Below are positions 9,865 to 17,267 of a stretch of DNA of 64,000 nt, in pieces; the first letter of the stretch is position 1, and every line of letters starts with the position of its first letter. Origin of the DNA: Chitinophaga sp. YR573. Lineage in GTDB: Bacteria; Bacteroidota; Bacteroidia; Chitinophagales; Chitinophagaceae. The stretch lies in contig NZ_FOJF01000001.1 in the NCBI RefSeq assembly GCF_900110995.1, forward strand, positions 885,199 to 949,198, written 5' to 3'. The notes beneath the pieces were generated by a model. It saw nothing but the letters and a program-made list of their open reading frames with translations, ran no database searches and was not told the DNA's origin. The position numbers were made by a program, and so were the translations under genes.

Positions 9865-10116
9865 TCATTGTTTCTGTTTTCTGTTTTATTGTATTAAATG
9901 AGCAATACAGTATCATCCCGCCTTTCAGGCAGGAATTTGGTTGAGCGTTCTGAAGAAGATTATTTAATTAAGTAGAGCTATTTTTTCATTGTTTCTGTTT
10001 TATAATGTTTAATAAGCAATACAAGTCCTGCTCGCCTTTTTAAGGCAAGAATTGGTTGATCATCCAGAAGATGATTATTTAATTTAGTGTGCTATTTTTT
10101 TCATTGTTCAACTGTT
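9865..10116. repeat. Tandem imperfect repeat (about 120 bp x 2, plus start of a third)
   Basis: Copy 1 starts at 9865 and copy 2 at 9986 (121 and 115 bp units). A third copy starts at 10101 with TCATTGTT and fades out. Each unit starts with TCATTGTTTCTGTTTT, contains a shared 'AGCAATACA', and has a small central hairpin: GCCT-TTC-AGGC in the first, GCCTT-TTT-AAGGC in the second. Each ends with GATTATTTAATT followed by 'GCTATTTTTT' or close. The units lie in the probable 5' leader of the SusC transcript. Confidence 0.8.
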
Positions 10117-10195
10117 ATAACACACACGAATTATCACTAAGTTCAAAAACCAGGTACGAGCTATCAGCCCGTTATATTTATCTGAATAAATTTTT

Positions 10196-10410
10196 AAAAA
10201 TGAAGTGTATTTCTATTACGTGATTAAAAGATTATTGGTTACTTCCTGAAAATTCAATAGTTCAGTAGATCCACAATGACAAGCGCCATTACAATGCCCC
10301 ACACACCAGTACTATTCCTAAAAAATGAAGTGTTTTTCTGTTACGTGACTATAAGATTAATAAGTTACTTCCTAATAAAGATTCAATAGTTCAATAAATT
10401 CAATGACATG
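10196..10410. repeat. Second pair of diverged direct repeats (about 87 bp)
   Basis: Copy A (10196-10282) and copy B (10321-10410) share 'AAAAATGAAGTG', 'TTACGTGA', 'AAGATTA', 'GTTACTTCCT', 'ATTCAATAGTTCA' and 'CAATGACA' in the same order with small indels. No open reading frame runs through both. Separated by 38 bases of unrelated sequence. Different from the repeat family to its left. Confidence 0.8.
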
Positions 10411-10866
10411 TTTTCCTGAGATATACGTTTAACACAACAAGCTCTATTCTGCTTTCTTAAATACGTTCACTGTTATTCTAACACAAAGTACTAAATTTTA
10501 ACATTTTGTACAATAGCCAAGAAGTGGTACATAGATATAACCTATTAATAGGTTAAACAAATACTATTTTAACAACTACTGGCAGTATATACGCTTTATC
10601 TCACTTTTCTTTGTATTCTCCTTATCAAGTAACTTAATCAACCAAAAAAAGCTTGTGAAATAAAGGTTAAATTTTTAGTCTATTGCAAGTTAATATTATT
10701 AAATATTTATCCCACCCATATTAGTAATAAATATGTTATTAATTCTTATATTGTTGAAGACCCTTTTTTGCTAAACCCTTTAACCCAATATTATATAAAC
10801 GAATAAATCCCTCCTATGGTTCTTCAATAACGCTCATTTATTCACCCTCATAAATAACCCGTAACA

Positions 10867-13800
10867 ATGGCCAAACATGCATTCACCCTATGCTGTAGCT
10901 TCATGCTGCTCATCTGTCAGCTCCACGTATCTGCACAATCAGGTACCGGTCTGCTCGCTACCTATTACAATGGAATGGATTTTCAAACTAAAGTAGCTTC
11001 CCGTACGGATGCCACCGTTAATTTCTCCTGGGGTACCGGTTCTCCCCTGTCCGGAGTAAATGCAGACAGCTTTAGTGCCCGCTGGGAAGGACAGATCCAA
11101 CCCCTTTACAATGAAACCTATACCTTCTACATTACCTCAGATAATGGCAGAAGAATATGGATCAATGATCAACTGGTAGTAGATAAATGGGTCAATGACT
11201 GGGATATTACCTATTCCGGACAAATAGCCCTTAAAGCCAACCAGAAATACGATATCCGCATCGAATACTTTGAGGCTTACGGCGGCGCCAATATTAAGTT
11301 TGAATGGTCCAGCCCCTCCCAGGTAAAACAGGTTGTACCTGCTTCTCAATTGTATTTCTCTACCACCTATGGCTCCGGATTGAGCGTTGATTACTACAAC
11401 GGACTCAATTTTGAAAACAAAGTATTATCCCGTACAGACGCTGCCGTTAATTTCGACTGGGGGTATGGCTCTCCTGGTGATGGGGTCCATGTTGATACCT
11501 TCAGCGCCCGCTGGACCGGCTACATCCTGCCTCGCTATACAGAGAACTATACTTTATATATTACTTCGGATAACGGACGGCGTATCTGGATCAATAACGT
11601 GTTAGTAGTAGATAAATGGCTCAATGATTTCAACGTTACTTATAGCGGTCAGATTACACTCAACGCCAACCAGCTATACGAAATCAAAGTAGAATACTTC
11701 GATGACTACGGTGGCGCCAATATTAAACTGGAATGGGCCAGCGCCTCTCAGGCCAGGGAAATACTTCCCCAGAGCCAGCTGTTCCCGCAGAATGTAACAA
11801 CTCCCTGGCAGATGAAACAGGCTAAACTGATGACGAACTACGCCTCACAGGTAAGCCCAACGAATGCCCTGCCAGAATATCCAAGACCACAACTCCAACG
11901 CCCCGACTGGCTTAACCTAAACGGCGTATGGCAATACAAGAAAGGTACAGCGGGAGAAGCCCTGCCTACCAGCAACCTACCGCTTAGTATTCTCGTTCCT
12001 TACCCTGTTGAATCGGCCCTTTCCGGTGTAATGGAACATAGCAACCGTCTGTGGTATAAAAGGAAATTCACCCTGCCTGCCAGTTGGAGCGGTAAAAAGA
12101 TCATGCTCAACTTTGGAGCAGTCGATTGGGAAACAGAAGTTTTTGTGAACAACCAGAGCGTAGGCACTCACCAGGGCGGTTATGATGCCTTCTCTTTCAA
12201 TATTACTCCTTACCTGAACCCCAGTGGCACGCAAACGATTACCGTAAGGGTATACGACCCTACAGATGAAGCGGCAAACGGATACCAGCCTATAGGGAAA
12301 CAAACCGTTACGCCGGGCGGGATCTTCTATACCCCTACCAGCGGCATATGGCAAACCGTATGGCTGGAGCCGGTGAACAACACGGCCACTATCTCCGATA
12401 TCAAAATCACACCGGATGTAGATGCCAGTCAGCTGAAACTAACCGTAAACGTGAGTGGCAATACCAGTGGCCTTACTGTCACGGCTACTGCTAAAAACGG
12501 TGCTGTTGTTACCGGAATGGTTATCGGCAACGCCAATACTGCTCTTACTATTAACATTCCAGCTGCGCATTTATGGTCCCCTACCGATCCTTTCCTCTAT
12601 GATTTGGCTATTACGCTGAACAGCGGCACCACCGTCCTCGATAGCGTGAATAGCTATTTCGGGATGCGTAAAGTAAGTATGGGATCATCAGACGGGTTTA
12701 ATAAAATCTTCCTGAATAACCAGCCTTTATTCTTAAAAGGTCCGCTGGACCAGGGCTTCTGGCCAGACGGGATCTATACCGCTCCTACAGATGAAGCGCT
12801 GAAAAACGATCTGCTGAATACAAAGAACCTGGGCTTTAACATGACCCGCAAACATATTAAAGTGGAACCTGCCCGCTGGTTCTACTGGGCAGATAAGCTG
12901 GGTATAATGGTATTGCAGGATATGCCTTCTTTAAGGGCCTTTGTCGATCCTTCTGATGCCGGTAAACTAATCTTTAAGAATGAGCTGACCCAGTTGATCA
13001 ATAAGTGTTACAACTACCCTTCTATCTGCATGTGGATTGTATTTAATGAAGGATGGGGCCAGCATGATACAGAAACCCTAACTCAGTATGCCATCGGTTT
13101 AGACCCCAGCCGGCTTGTAAATGCGGCCAGTGGCTGGAACCATTATAATGTGGGACATATATGGGATACACACGCTTATCCCAATCCCGGTTATGAAGCA
13201 AATGCTTCTAAAATAGTGATATGCGGAGAGTACGGCGGTGTTGGACTCACCATACCCGGCCATACTTATACCACTAATGAATTCTATTATTTTCGTGCCT
13301 ATAGCGGTGAAGAAGTATTGTATGAGTTTAAAAAGTATGCCTATTATCTGAGCGATTTTGAGAAAACACATGGTATGTCTGCATCTGTTTACACAGAGCT
13401 GGCAGATCAGGAAGGTGAAATCAACGGGTTTTATACTTATGACAGAAAAGTCTTAAAAGTAGATCAGCAGCTGATGGCGGCCGCTAATGCTATACCGGGT
13501 TCTAAACCAACGTATACCACTATACTTCCTGTTTCACAATCCTGGAAATATACCACCACTGCCCCTGCCAGTAACTGGTATGCAGAAACGTATAGTGATG
13601 CAGCATGGTCTACCGGCACTGCTCCTTTTGGTACACTTGCCCCTTATGGTACATCCTGGACCAGCAACGATATCTGGCTCAGAAAGACTTTCAACCCGGG
13701 CAATCTTACTGCTGCACAGGTAAAAAAACTGGTGTTTAAGATGTTCCATGACGAGGAAACGGAAGTTTATATCAATGGTATTTATGCCGGCAAAACCCGG

Positions 13801-14214
13801 CAGTTTGTAACTGAATATGTACACGTCCCGCTCTTTGATGCGGCGTTAAATGCCATTCGCCCTAATGCGAATAACGTGATTGCGGTACATTGTAATCAGA
13901 CAACCGGCGGACAGAAAATAGATGTGGGGATGGATTTAGTGGGAACACTAACGTTGGCGACTGTTGCCGTGAAAAATCCTTTAGTAAATGAAACATTTGT
14001 ATTGTATCCGAATCCTGTGGATAAACAATTACATATCCAGTCGTCCAAACCTGTAACAGGTGGTATTATCAGGATCTTTGATATGGCCGGCCGGCAGGTG
14101 ATGATGCTGAAAGCGTCTTCACAGACGATAGATGTGTCAAAGTTGCCTTCAGGGGTATATACATTGCAGTTTATGCAGGGAGATAAAAATGTGACGAGGG
14201 AATTTGTGAAATAA
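10867..14214 (+). CDS. Secreted PA14-PA14-GH2 glycosidase with T9SS sorting tail
   Basis: 1115 residues. Signal peptide (1-23, ending VSAQ), then two tandem PA14 domains (about 25-150 and 165-300; each has 'DSFSARWEG' or 'DTFSARWTG', 'YTFYITSDNGRRIWIN', 'GGANIKLEW'), the GH2 jelly-roll (about 335-500), the immunoglobulin-like domain, and the GH2 barrel. In the barrel E728 (IVFNEGWG) is the expected acid/base and E788 (VICGEYGG) the expected nucleophile. A galactose-binding-like jelly roll follows (about 880-1035) and the chain ends in a type A T9SS signal (FVLYPNPVDKQLHI ... LPSGVYTLQF). PA14 modules bind carbohydrate, so the enzyme should work tethered to polysaccharide outside the cell. The substrate could be a beta-galactoside, beta-mannoside, beta-glucuronide or alpha-arabinoside; no SusC/SusD partner is adjacent in its strand. 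Confidence 0.88.
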   Translation: MAKHAFTLCCSFMLLICQLHVSAQSGTGLLATYYNGMDFQTKVASRTDATVNFSWGTGSPLSGVNADSFSARWEGQIQPLYNETYTFYITSDNGRRIWINDQLVVDKWVNDWDITYSGQIALKANQKYDIRIEYFEAYGGANIKFEWSSPSQVKQVVPASQLYFSTTYGSGLSVDYYNGLNFENKVLSRTDAAVNFDWGYGSPGDGVHVDTFSARWTGYILPRYTENYTLYITSDNGRRIWINNVLVVDKWLNDFNVTYSGQITLNANQLYEIKVEYFDDYGGANIKLEWASASQAREILPQSQLFPQNVTTPWQMKQAKLMTNYASQVSPTNALPEYPRPQLQRPDWLNLNGVWQYKKGTAGEALPTSNLPLSILVPYPVESALSGVMEHSNRLWYKRKFTLPASWSGKKIMLNFGAVDWETEVFVNNQSVGTHQGGYDAFSFNITPYLNPSGTQTITVRVYDPTDEAANGYQPIGKQTVTPGGIFYTPTSGIWQTVWLEPVNNTATISDIKITPDVDASQLKLTVNVSGNTSGLTVTATAKNGAVVTGMVIGNANTALTINIPAAHLWSPTDPFLYDLAITLNSGTTVLDSVNSYFGMRKVSMGSSDGFNKIFLNNQPLFLKGPLDQGFWPDGIYTAPTDEALKNDLLNTKNLGFNMTRKHIKVEPARWFYWADKLGIMVLQDMPSLRAFVDPSDAGKLIFKNELTQLINKCYNYPSICMWIVFNEGWGQHDTETLTQYAIGLDPSRLVNAASGWNHYNVGHIWDTHAYPNPGYEANASKIVICGEYGGVGLTIPGHTYTTNEFYYFRAYSGEEVLYEFKKYAYYLSDFEKTHGMSASVYTELADQEGEINGFYTYDRKVLKVDQQLMAAANAIPGSKPTYTTILPVSQSWKYTTTAPASNWYAETYSDAAWSTGTAPFGTLAPYGTSWTSNDIWLRKTFNPGNLTAAQVKKLVFKMFHDEETEVYINGIYAGKTRQFVTEYVHVPLFDAALNAIRPNANNVIAVHCNQTTGGQKIDVGMDLVGTLTLATVAVKNPLVNETFVLYPNPVDKQLHIQSSKPVTGGIIRIFDMAGRQVMMLKASSQTIDVSKLPSGVYTLQFMQGDKNVTREFVK

Positions 14215-14250
14215 AAAGAAATGGCTCAGTTAATGCTGAGCCATTTCTTT
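14215..14250. terminator. Bidirectional terminator between GH2 and GH43 genes
   Basis: Bases 14215-14229 (AAAGAAATGGCTCAG) pair perfectly with 14236-14250 around a 6-base loop, giving an A-tract before and a T-tract after a GC core on both strands. It begins right after the GH2 stop and overlaps the GH43 stop codon by two bases. Confidence 0.85.
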
Positions 14251-15208
14251 ATTTTAGTTTATCTGCTTTTACACCTTCTTTTGTAATCTTCACCGGGATA
14301 ATAAACCCGTTCTCATCAAAATGCATTTCATCTATACATACTACCCTGTTATTAGCAGCCGTCTCTGTTAAAGGCCGTCTGTGATAAACAATATACCAGC
14401 GGTCTGTACCCGGTACATTAATTACAGAATGATGTCCTGCGCCGGTTGCCACAGCTGTATCCTGCTGTAAAATCTTACCTATCCTCTTAAAAGGACCGGC
14501 AGGAGAATCGGCGATAGCATAAGCCACAGAATAATCCGGGCCACCCCATCCCCCTTCAGACCACATAAAATAATATTTACCATTCCTGATAAACATAAAA
14601 GGGCCTTCTACATATCCGGACGGTGTAATCTCATTAAAAACAGTATCTACCGTTTTAAAATCAGTACTCAGTTTTGCAATGTTGCAATGCTGCCAGCCAC
14701 CGTAAATGATATAATACTGTCCGTCTTTATCATGAAATACAAACTGATCTATCGGTTGTGCCCCATTGTGGAACTTATCTATCAATGGTTTACCAAGGTA
14801 GTCTTTATAAGGACCAGCCGGACTATCTGCCACTGCTACACCAATCCCACCTTTAGCATCATTATTCTGGATATCATTTGCTGCAAAGAAGAAATAGTAC
14901 TTACCTTCCTTTTCCACAATAGCAGGCGCCCACATAGCCCTGTTAGCCCATTTCACAGCAGCCGTATCCAGGATATGGTCGTGTTTGGTCCAGTTTACCA
15001 GGTCGCGGGAGGAGAAGGCATCAAAAAATACCTGTTTTTCATATCTGTCTGAAAAAGTAGGATAAATCCAGTATTGCTTACCGAAAATAGCGGCCTCCGG
15101 ATCGGCATACCATCCCTGGACAATAGGGTTGCCGGACCTCTTTTTCTGCTGTGCATCAGCAGAATGACATAAAGCAATTAACAACAGGAGCGTTAGCGCC
15201 TTGCTCAT
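14249..15208 (-). CDS. Glycoside hydrolase family 43 enzyme, secreted
   Basis: 319 residues with a signal peptide (1-20, ADAQ). The five-bladed propeller signature of GH43 is clear: D36 in WYADPEA (general base), D154 in QPIDQFVF (pKa modulator) and E201 in YVEGPFMF (general acid), with the late 'GAGHHSVI' motif that orients near the active site. Family members remove L-arabinofuranose or D-xylose, or cleave arabinan or galactan; the subfamily is not decided here. Transcribed leftward, divergent from the locus A sigma gene and convergent with the GH2 gene. It could serve locus A, which has no hydrolase of its own. Confidence 0.9.
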   Translation of the reverse strand: MSKALTLLLLIALCHSADAQQKKRSGNPIVQGWYADPEAAIFGKQYWIYPTFSDRYEKQVFFDAFSSRDLVNWTKHDHILDTAAVKWANRAMWAPAIVEKEGKYYFFFAANDIQNNDAKGGIGVAVADSPAGPYKDYLGKPLIDKFHNGAQPIDQFVFHDKDGQYYIIYGGWQHCNIAKLSTDFKTVDTVFNEITPSGYVEGPFMFIRNGKYYFMWSEGGWGGPDYSVAYAIADSPAGPFKRIGKILQQDTAVATGAGHHSVINVPGTDRWYIVYHRRPLTETAANNRVVCIDEMHFDENGFIIPVKITKEGVKADKLK

Positions 15209-15337
15209 AATATTTCCAGTTTAAGCTTGCAAGATAGTAATAGCAGTTTTCTTTTCCCAACACCGTCTGTCATTACAAATTCGGGCAGTATTGAAATTTG
15301 TGCTTAATTTTAATATAGCATTCAAAAATAAGGACTA

Positions 15338-15877
15338 TTGCCAGAGGAGCGGGAATTGATGAAGCAGATCGCCAGGGGAGACGAATCTGCGTATACACTT
15401 GTCTTCAATAAATACAGCAAACAGGTGTTTGATGTGGCTATGCTTTACGTAAAAGACACCCTTACTGCACGTGAAATAGTACAGGAAGTCTTTCTTAAAG
15501 TATGGCTGAAGAGAGAAACTATGCCCTCTATCAACAATTTCGAAGACTACCTCTTTATCCTCACCAGGAACCATATATACGATTCCTTTAAAAAACAGGC
15601 CGTACGCAGCAAAGCCTATGATTACCTGTTCCATCACCAGCCTACCGCTGTGGATGATGCCGATTACCGTGTTCAGGACCATCAATATGAAAACCTGCTG
15701 GATAAGGCTGTTTCCCATCTGCCCCCCGAACGTAAAAAGGTGTATGTAGCCCGGAAAGAGGGTTTCAGCAATGAAGAGATCTCCCATCACCTTAATATTT
15801 CTATCCATACTGTGAAAAAACAGATGCAACTAGCTATGTCCTCTGTGCGCACTTTTATCAAACAGCGTCTTTCTTAA
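15338..15877 (+). CDS. ECF sigma factor (FecI-like, Bacteroidota SusC-linked type), locus A
   Basis: About 179 residues. Sigma-70 region 2 (roughly 12-80: 'YTLVFNKYSKQVFDVAMLYV', 'AREIVQEVFLKVW') and region 4 (about 120-175: 'LPPERKKVYVARKEGFSNEEISHHLNISIHTVKKQM') are both present. The chosen start is a TTG at 15338, preceded by AAGGA. The alternative ATG at 15359 would begin at MKQIARGDE and would trim a few residues that relatives normally have. The gene is followed by FecR and an STN-type SusC, the standard trans-envelope signalling set, so it likely directs transcription of the SusC/SusD genes once released by FecR. Confidence 0.93.
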   Translation: MPEERELMKQIARGDESAYTLVFNKYSKQVFDVAMLYVKDTLTAREIVQEVFLKVWLKRETMPSINNFEDYLFILTRNHIYDSFKKQAVRSKAYDYLFHHQPTAVDDADYRVQDHQYENLLDKAVSHLPPERKKVYVARKEGFSNEEISHHLNISIHTVKKQMQLAMSSVRTFIKQRLS

Positions 15878-15958
15878 AAAATATTTTCTGCCCCGATACT
15901 CCTTTTGATTTTACCGCTCGTCTTTACTCCGTATCTACCGCTGCCAAATGTATTGTTT

Positions 15959-17095
15959 ATGACAACGTCAGAAATAAAGCTATTACTTGAAAAGTATAAG
16001 AATAACGAGATCAGTGAGGAGGAATGCCTTCGCCTGCTGCGGGAAGTAGGGGACGATGAGCATGCAGAAGCTATTAAAGCAGATATACTGGCTGCTTTAC
16101 ATAGTGAAGTACCGGATGCAGGCTGGAATGAAGAAGGGATGTTAATGTCCATCTTCCAGGCGGATAAACCGCGTAGCAGGAAAAGAGGTTACATCGCCCT
16201 TGCAGCCATGCTGGCAGGCGGGATGATCATAGTGGGCATCTATACTTTACCGGAAAAGAAACCTGTAGTTACAGCCAAAGTTGAACACCATGCTTTAACT
16301 CCCGGAGCTACAAAGGCTATGCTCACCCTCGCCGATGGGACCGTTGTGCCTTTAGACAGCGCCAGTACAGGCACCCTTGCCCAACAGGGTAATACACAGG
16401 TGATGAATGCCAATGGCCATCTTAGTTATAAGGCGCAGGGCAATACATCTGCAGTGATGTATAACAAAGTGATGACGCCTCATGGTGGCCAGTACCAGCT
16501 TACACTGGCAGATGGTAGCCGGGTATGGCTCAACGCCGCCAGCAGTATCCGCTTCCCTACAGCCTTTACCGGCAAGGAAAGACTGGTAGAGGTTACTGGT
16601 GAAGTGTACTTTGAAATTGCGAAGCAGGCCAGTCAGCCCTTTAGTGTGCGGGTGAATGATATAGATGTAAAAGTACTGGGTACCAGCTTTAATATCATGG
16701 CGTACAATGATGAACAGGCTGTGAAGACCACCCTGGTAGAAGGTGCTGTGCAACTGACGCACAACGGTCAGAGCAGTGTACTTAAACCGGGATTACAGGC
16801 CAGCCTGTCGGCACAGGACAAACAATTTGTGATTACACCGGCAGATCTGGAACAAACCCTGGCCTGGAAAGAGGGGAAATTCCGTTTCAGGAACACCAAT
16901 ATCAAAGCCATCATGCGGCAGTTATCGCGCTGGTATGATATGGATGTGAGTTACCAGGGAGATGTTTCTGATATAGACCTGACGGGTGTGATCTCCAGGA
17001 GGGAAGACGCAGACAAACTACTGAAAGCATTGGAAACCACACAAAGGGTACATTTTGAAGTAAAGGGTAATAAGATTACAGTAATACCACATTAA
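15959..17095 (+). CDS. FecR-family anti-sigma factor, locus A
   Basis: 378 residues from ATG 15959 (MTTSEIKLLLEKY); an in-frame TTG at 15905 would add 18 residues that do not fit the family. Residues 1-70 form the cytoplasmic sigma-binding helix bundle, 78-97 a single membrane span (YIALAAMLAGGMIIVGIY), then the periplasmic FecR domain (TPHGGQYQLTLADGSRVWLN ... VEVTGEVYFEIAK) and a C-terminal DUF4974 module (FRFRNTNIKAIMRQLSRWYDM). It should hold the sigma factor at the inner membrane and release or activate it when the STN domain of SusC docks on the periplasmic side. Spacing to the sigma gene is 81 bases. Confidence 0.93.
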   Translation: MTTSEIKLLLEKYKNNEISEEECLRLLREVGDDEHAEAIKADILAALHSEVPDAGWNEEGMLMSIFQADKPRSRKRGYIALAAMLAGGMIIVGIYTLPEKKPVVTAKVEHHALTPGATKAMLTLADGTVVPLDSASTGTLAQQGNTQVMNANGHLSYKAQGNTSAVMYNKVMTPHGGQYQLTLADGSRVWLNAASSIRFPTAFTGKERLVEVTGEVYFEIAKQASQPFSVRVNDIDVKVLGTSFNIMAYNDEQAVKTTLVEGAVQLTHNGQSSVLKPGLQASLSAQDKQFVITPADLEQTLAWKEGKFRFRNTNIKAIMRQLSRWYDMDVSYQGDVSDIDLTGVISRREDADKLLKALETTQRVHFEVKGNKITVIPH

Positions 17096-17146
17096 CAATT
17101 AAAAATTTCCAGTTATGACCACGTAAGAAATAAATCCACGGCCTGG

Positions 17147-17180
17147 AAAAAACCGGACCCCGACTGCAATCAGGGCCCGG
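17147..17180 (-). terminator. Minus-strand intrinsic terminator inside the SusC leader, locus A
   Basis: Read on the minus strand: CCGGGCCCTGA, loop TTGCAG, TCGGGGTCCGG, then TTTTTT. All 11 stem positions pair (nine Watson-Crick, two G-T). The T-tract is on the minus strand only (A-tract 17147-17152 on plus), so it cannot be the end of the FecR gene transcript running rightward. Confidence 0.75.
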
Positions 17181-17230
17181 CAAAAGATGGCTCCAATTTC
17201 CTTAACGTTTGAAAATCGATTATTAAGCCA
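17147..17230 (-). ncRNA. Candidate cis-antisense sRNA opposite the locus A SusC leader
   Basis: Predicted from structure, not from a known family. A promoter-like pair on the minus strand (17237-17267) would start a transcript near 17230; an intrinsic terminator (17147-17180) would end it, giving an RNA of about 84 nt fully complementary to the SusC 5' leader and reaching to within about 14 bases of the SusC ATG. A second copy with the same geometry lies at the locus B SusC gene, and the terminators are similar in sequence (CCGG ... TTGCA ... CCGGTTTTTT). Bacteroides loci of the ECF/anti-sigma class carry comparable repressing antisense RNAs (for example DonS of B. fragilis). The transcript ends are estimates. 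Confidence 0.5.
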
Positions 17231-17236
17231 ACAACA

Positions 17237-17267
17237 CAAAAGTATGGAACTACGCGTTACATGCAAA
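17237..17267 (-). promoter_or_regulatory. Antisense promoter across the locus A SusC start codon
   Basis: Minus strand TTTG (17267-17264), 19-base spacer, TACTTTTG (17244-17237). This is an exact fit to the primary-sigma promoter of Bacteroidota (TTTG, about 19 bases, TAnnTTTG). The -7 element includes the first base of the SusC ATG. The same TACTTTTG in the same position occurs at locus B. Confidence 0.5.

Larger units (their letters stand above)
9774..10866. other. 1.1 kb non-coding divergent region between locus D SusC and the GH2 gene
   Basis: No open frame of convincing length or composition. The region is AT-rich and contains two families of imperfect direct repeats (9865-10116 and 10196-10410), then about 450 bases without repeats that must contain the promoter of the GH2 gene. 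I could not pick a convincing TTTG/TAnnTTTG promoter on either strand. It is unusually long for a gene-dense Bacteroidota chromosome. Confidence 0.6.

Noticed and set aside
9865..10410. Repeats considered as a CRISPR array
   Set aside because: Units are 87-121 bases, imperfect, only two or three copies, with no regular spacers and no cas genes.
11977..12354. 125-codon open frame opposite the GH2 gene
   Set aside because: Shadow of the GH2 jelly-roll region, with composition typical of antisense frames.
15335..15829. 164-codon open frame on the minus strand opposite the sigma gene
   Set aside because: It lies wholly within the ECF sigma gene, whose two sigma regions are unmistakable; the antisense translation has no recognisable domain.
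16352..16762. 136-codon open frame opposite FecR
   Set aside because: Antisense to the conserved FecR domain; no plausible protein features.
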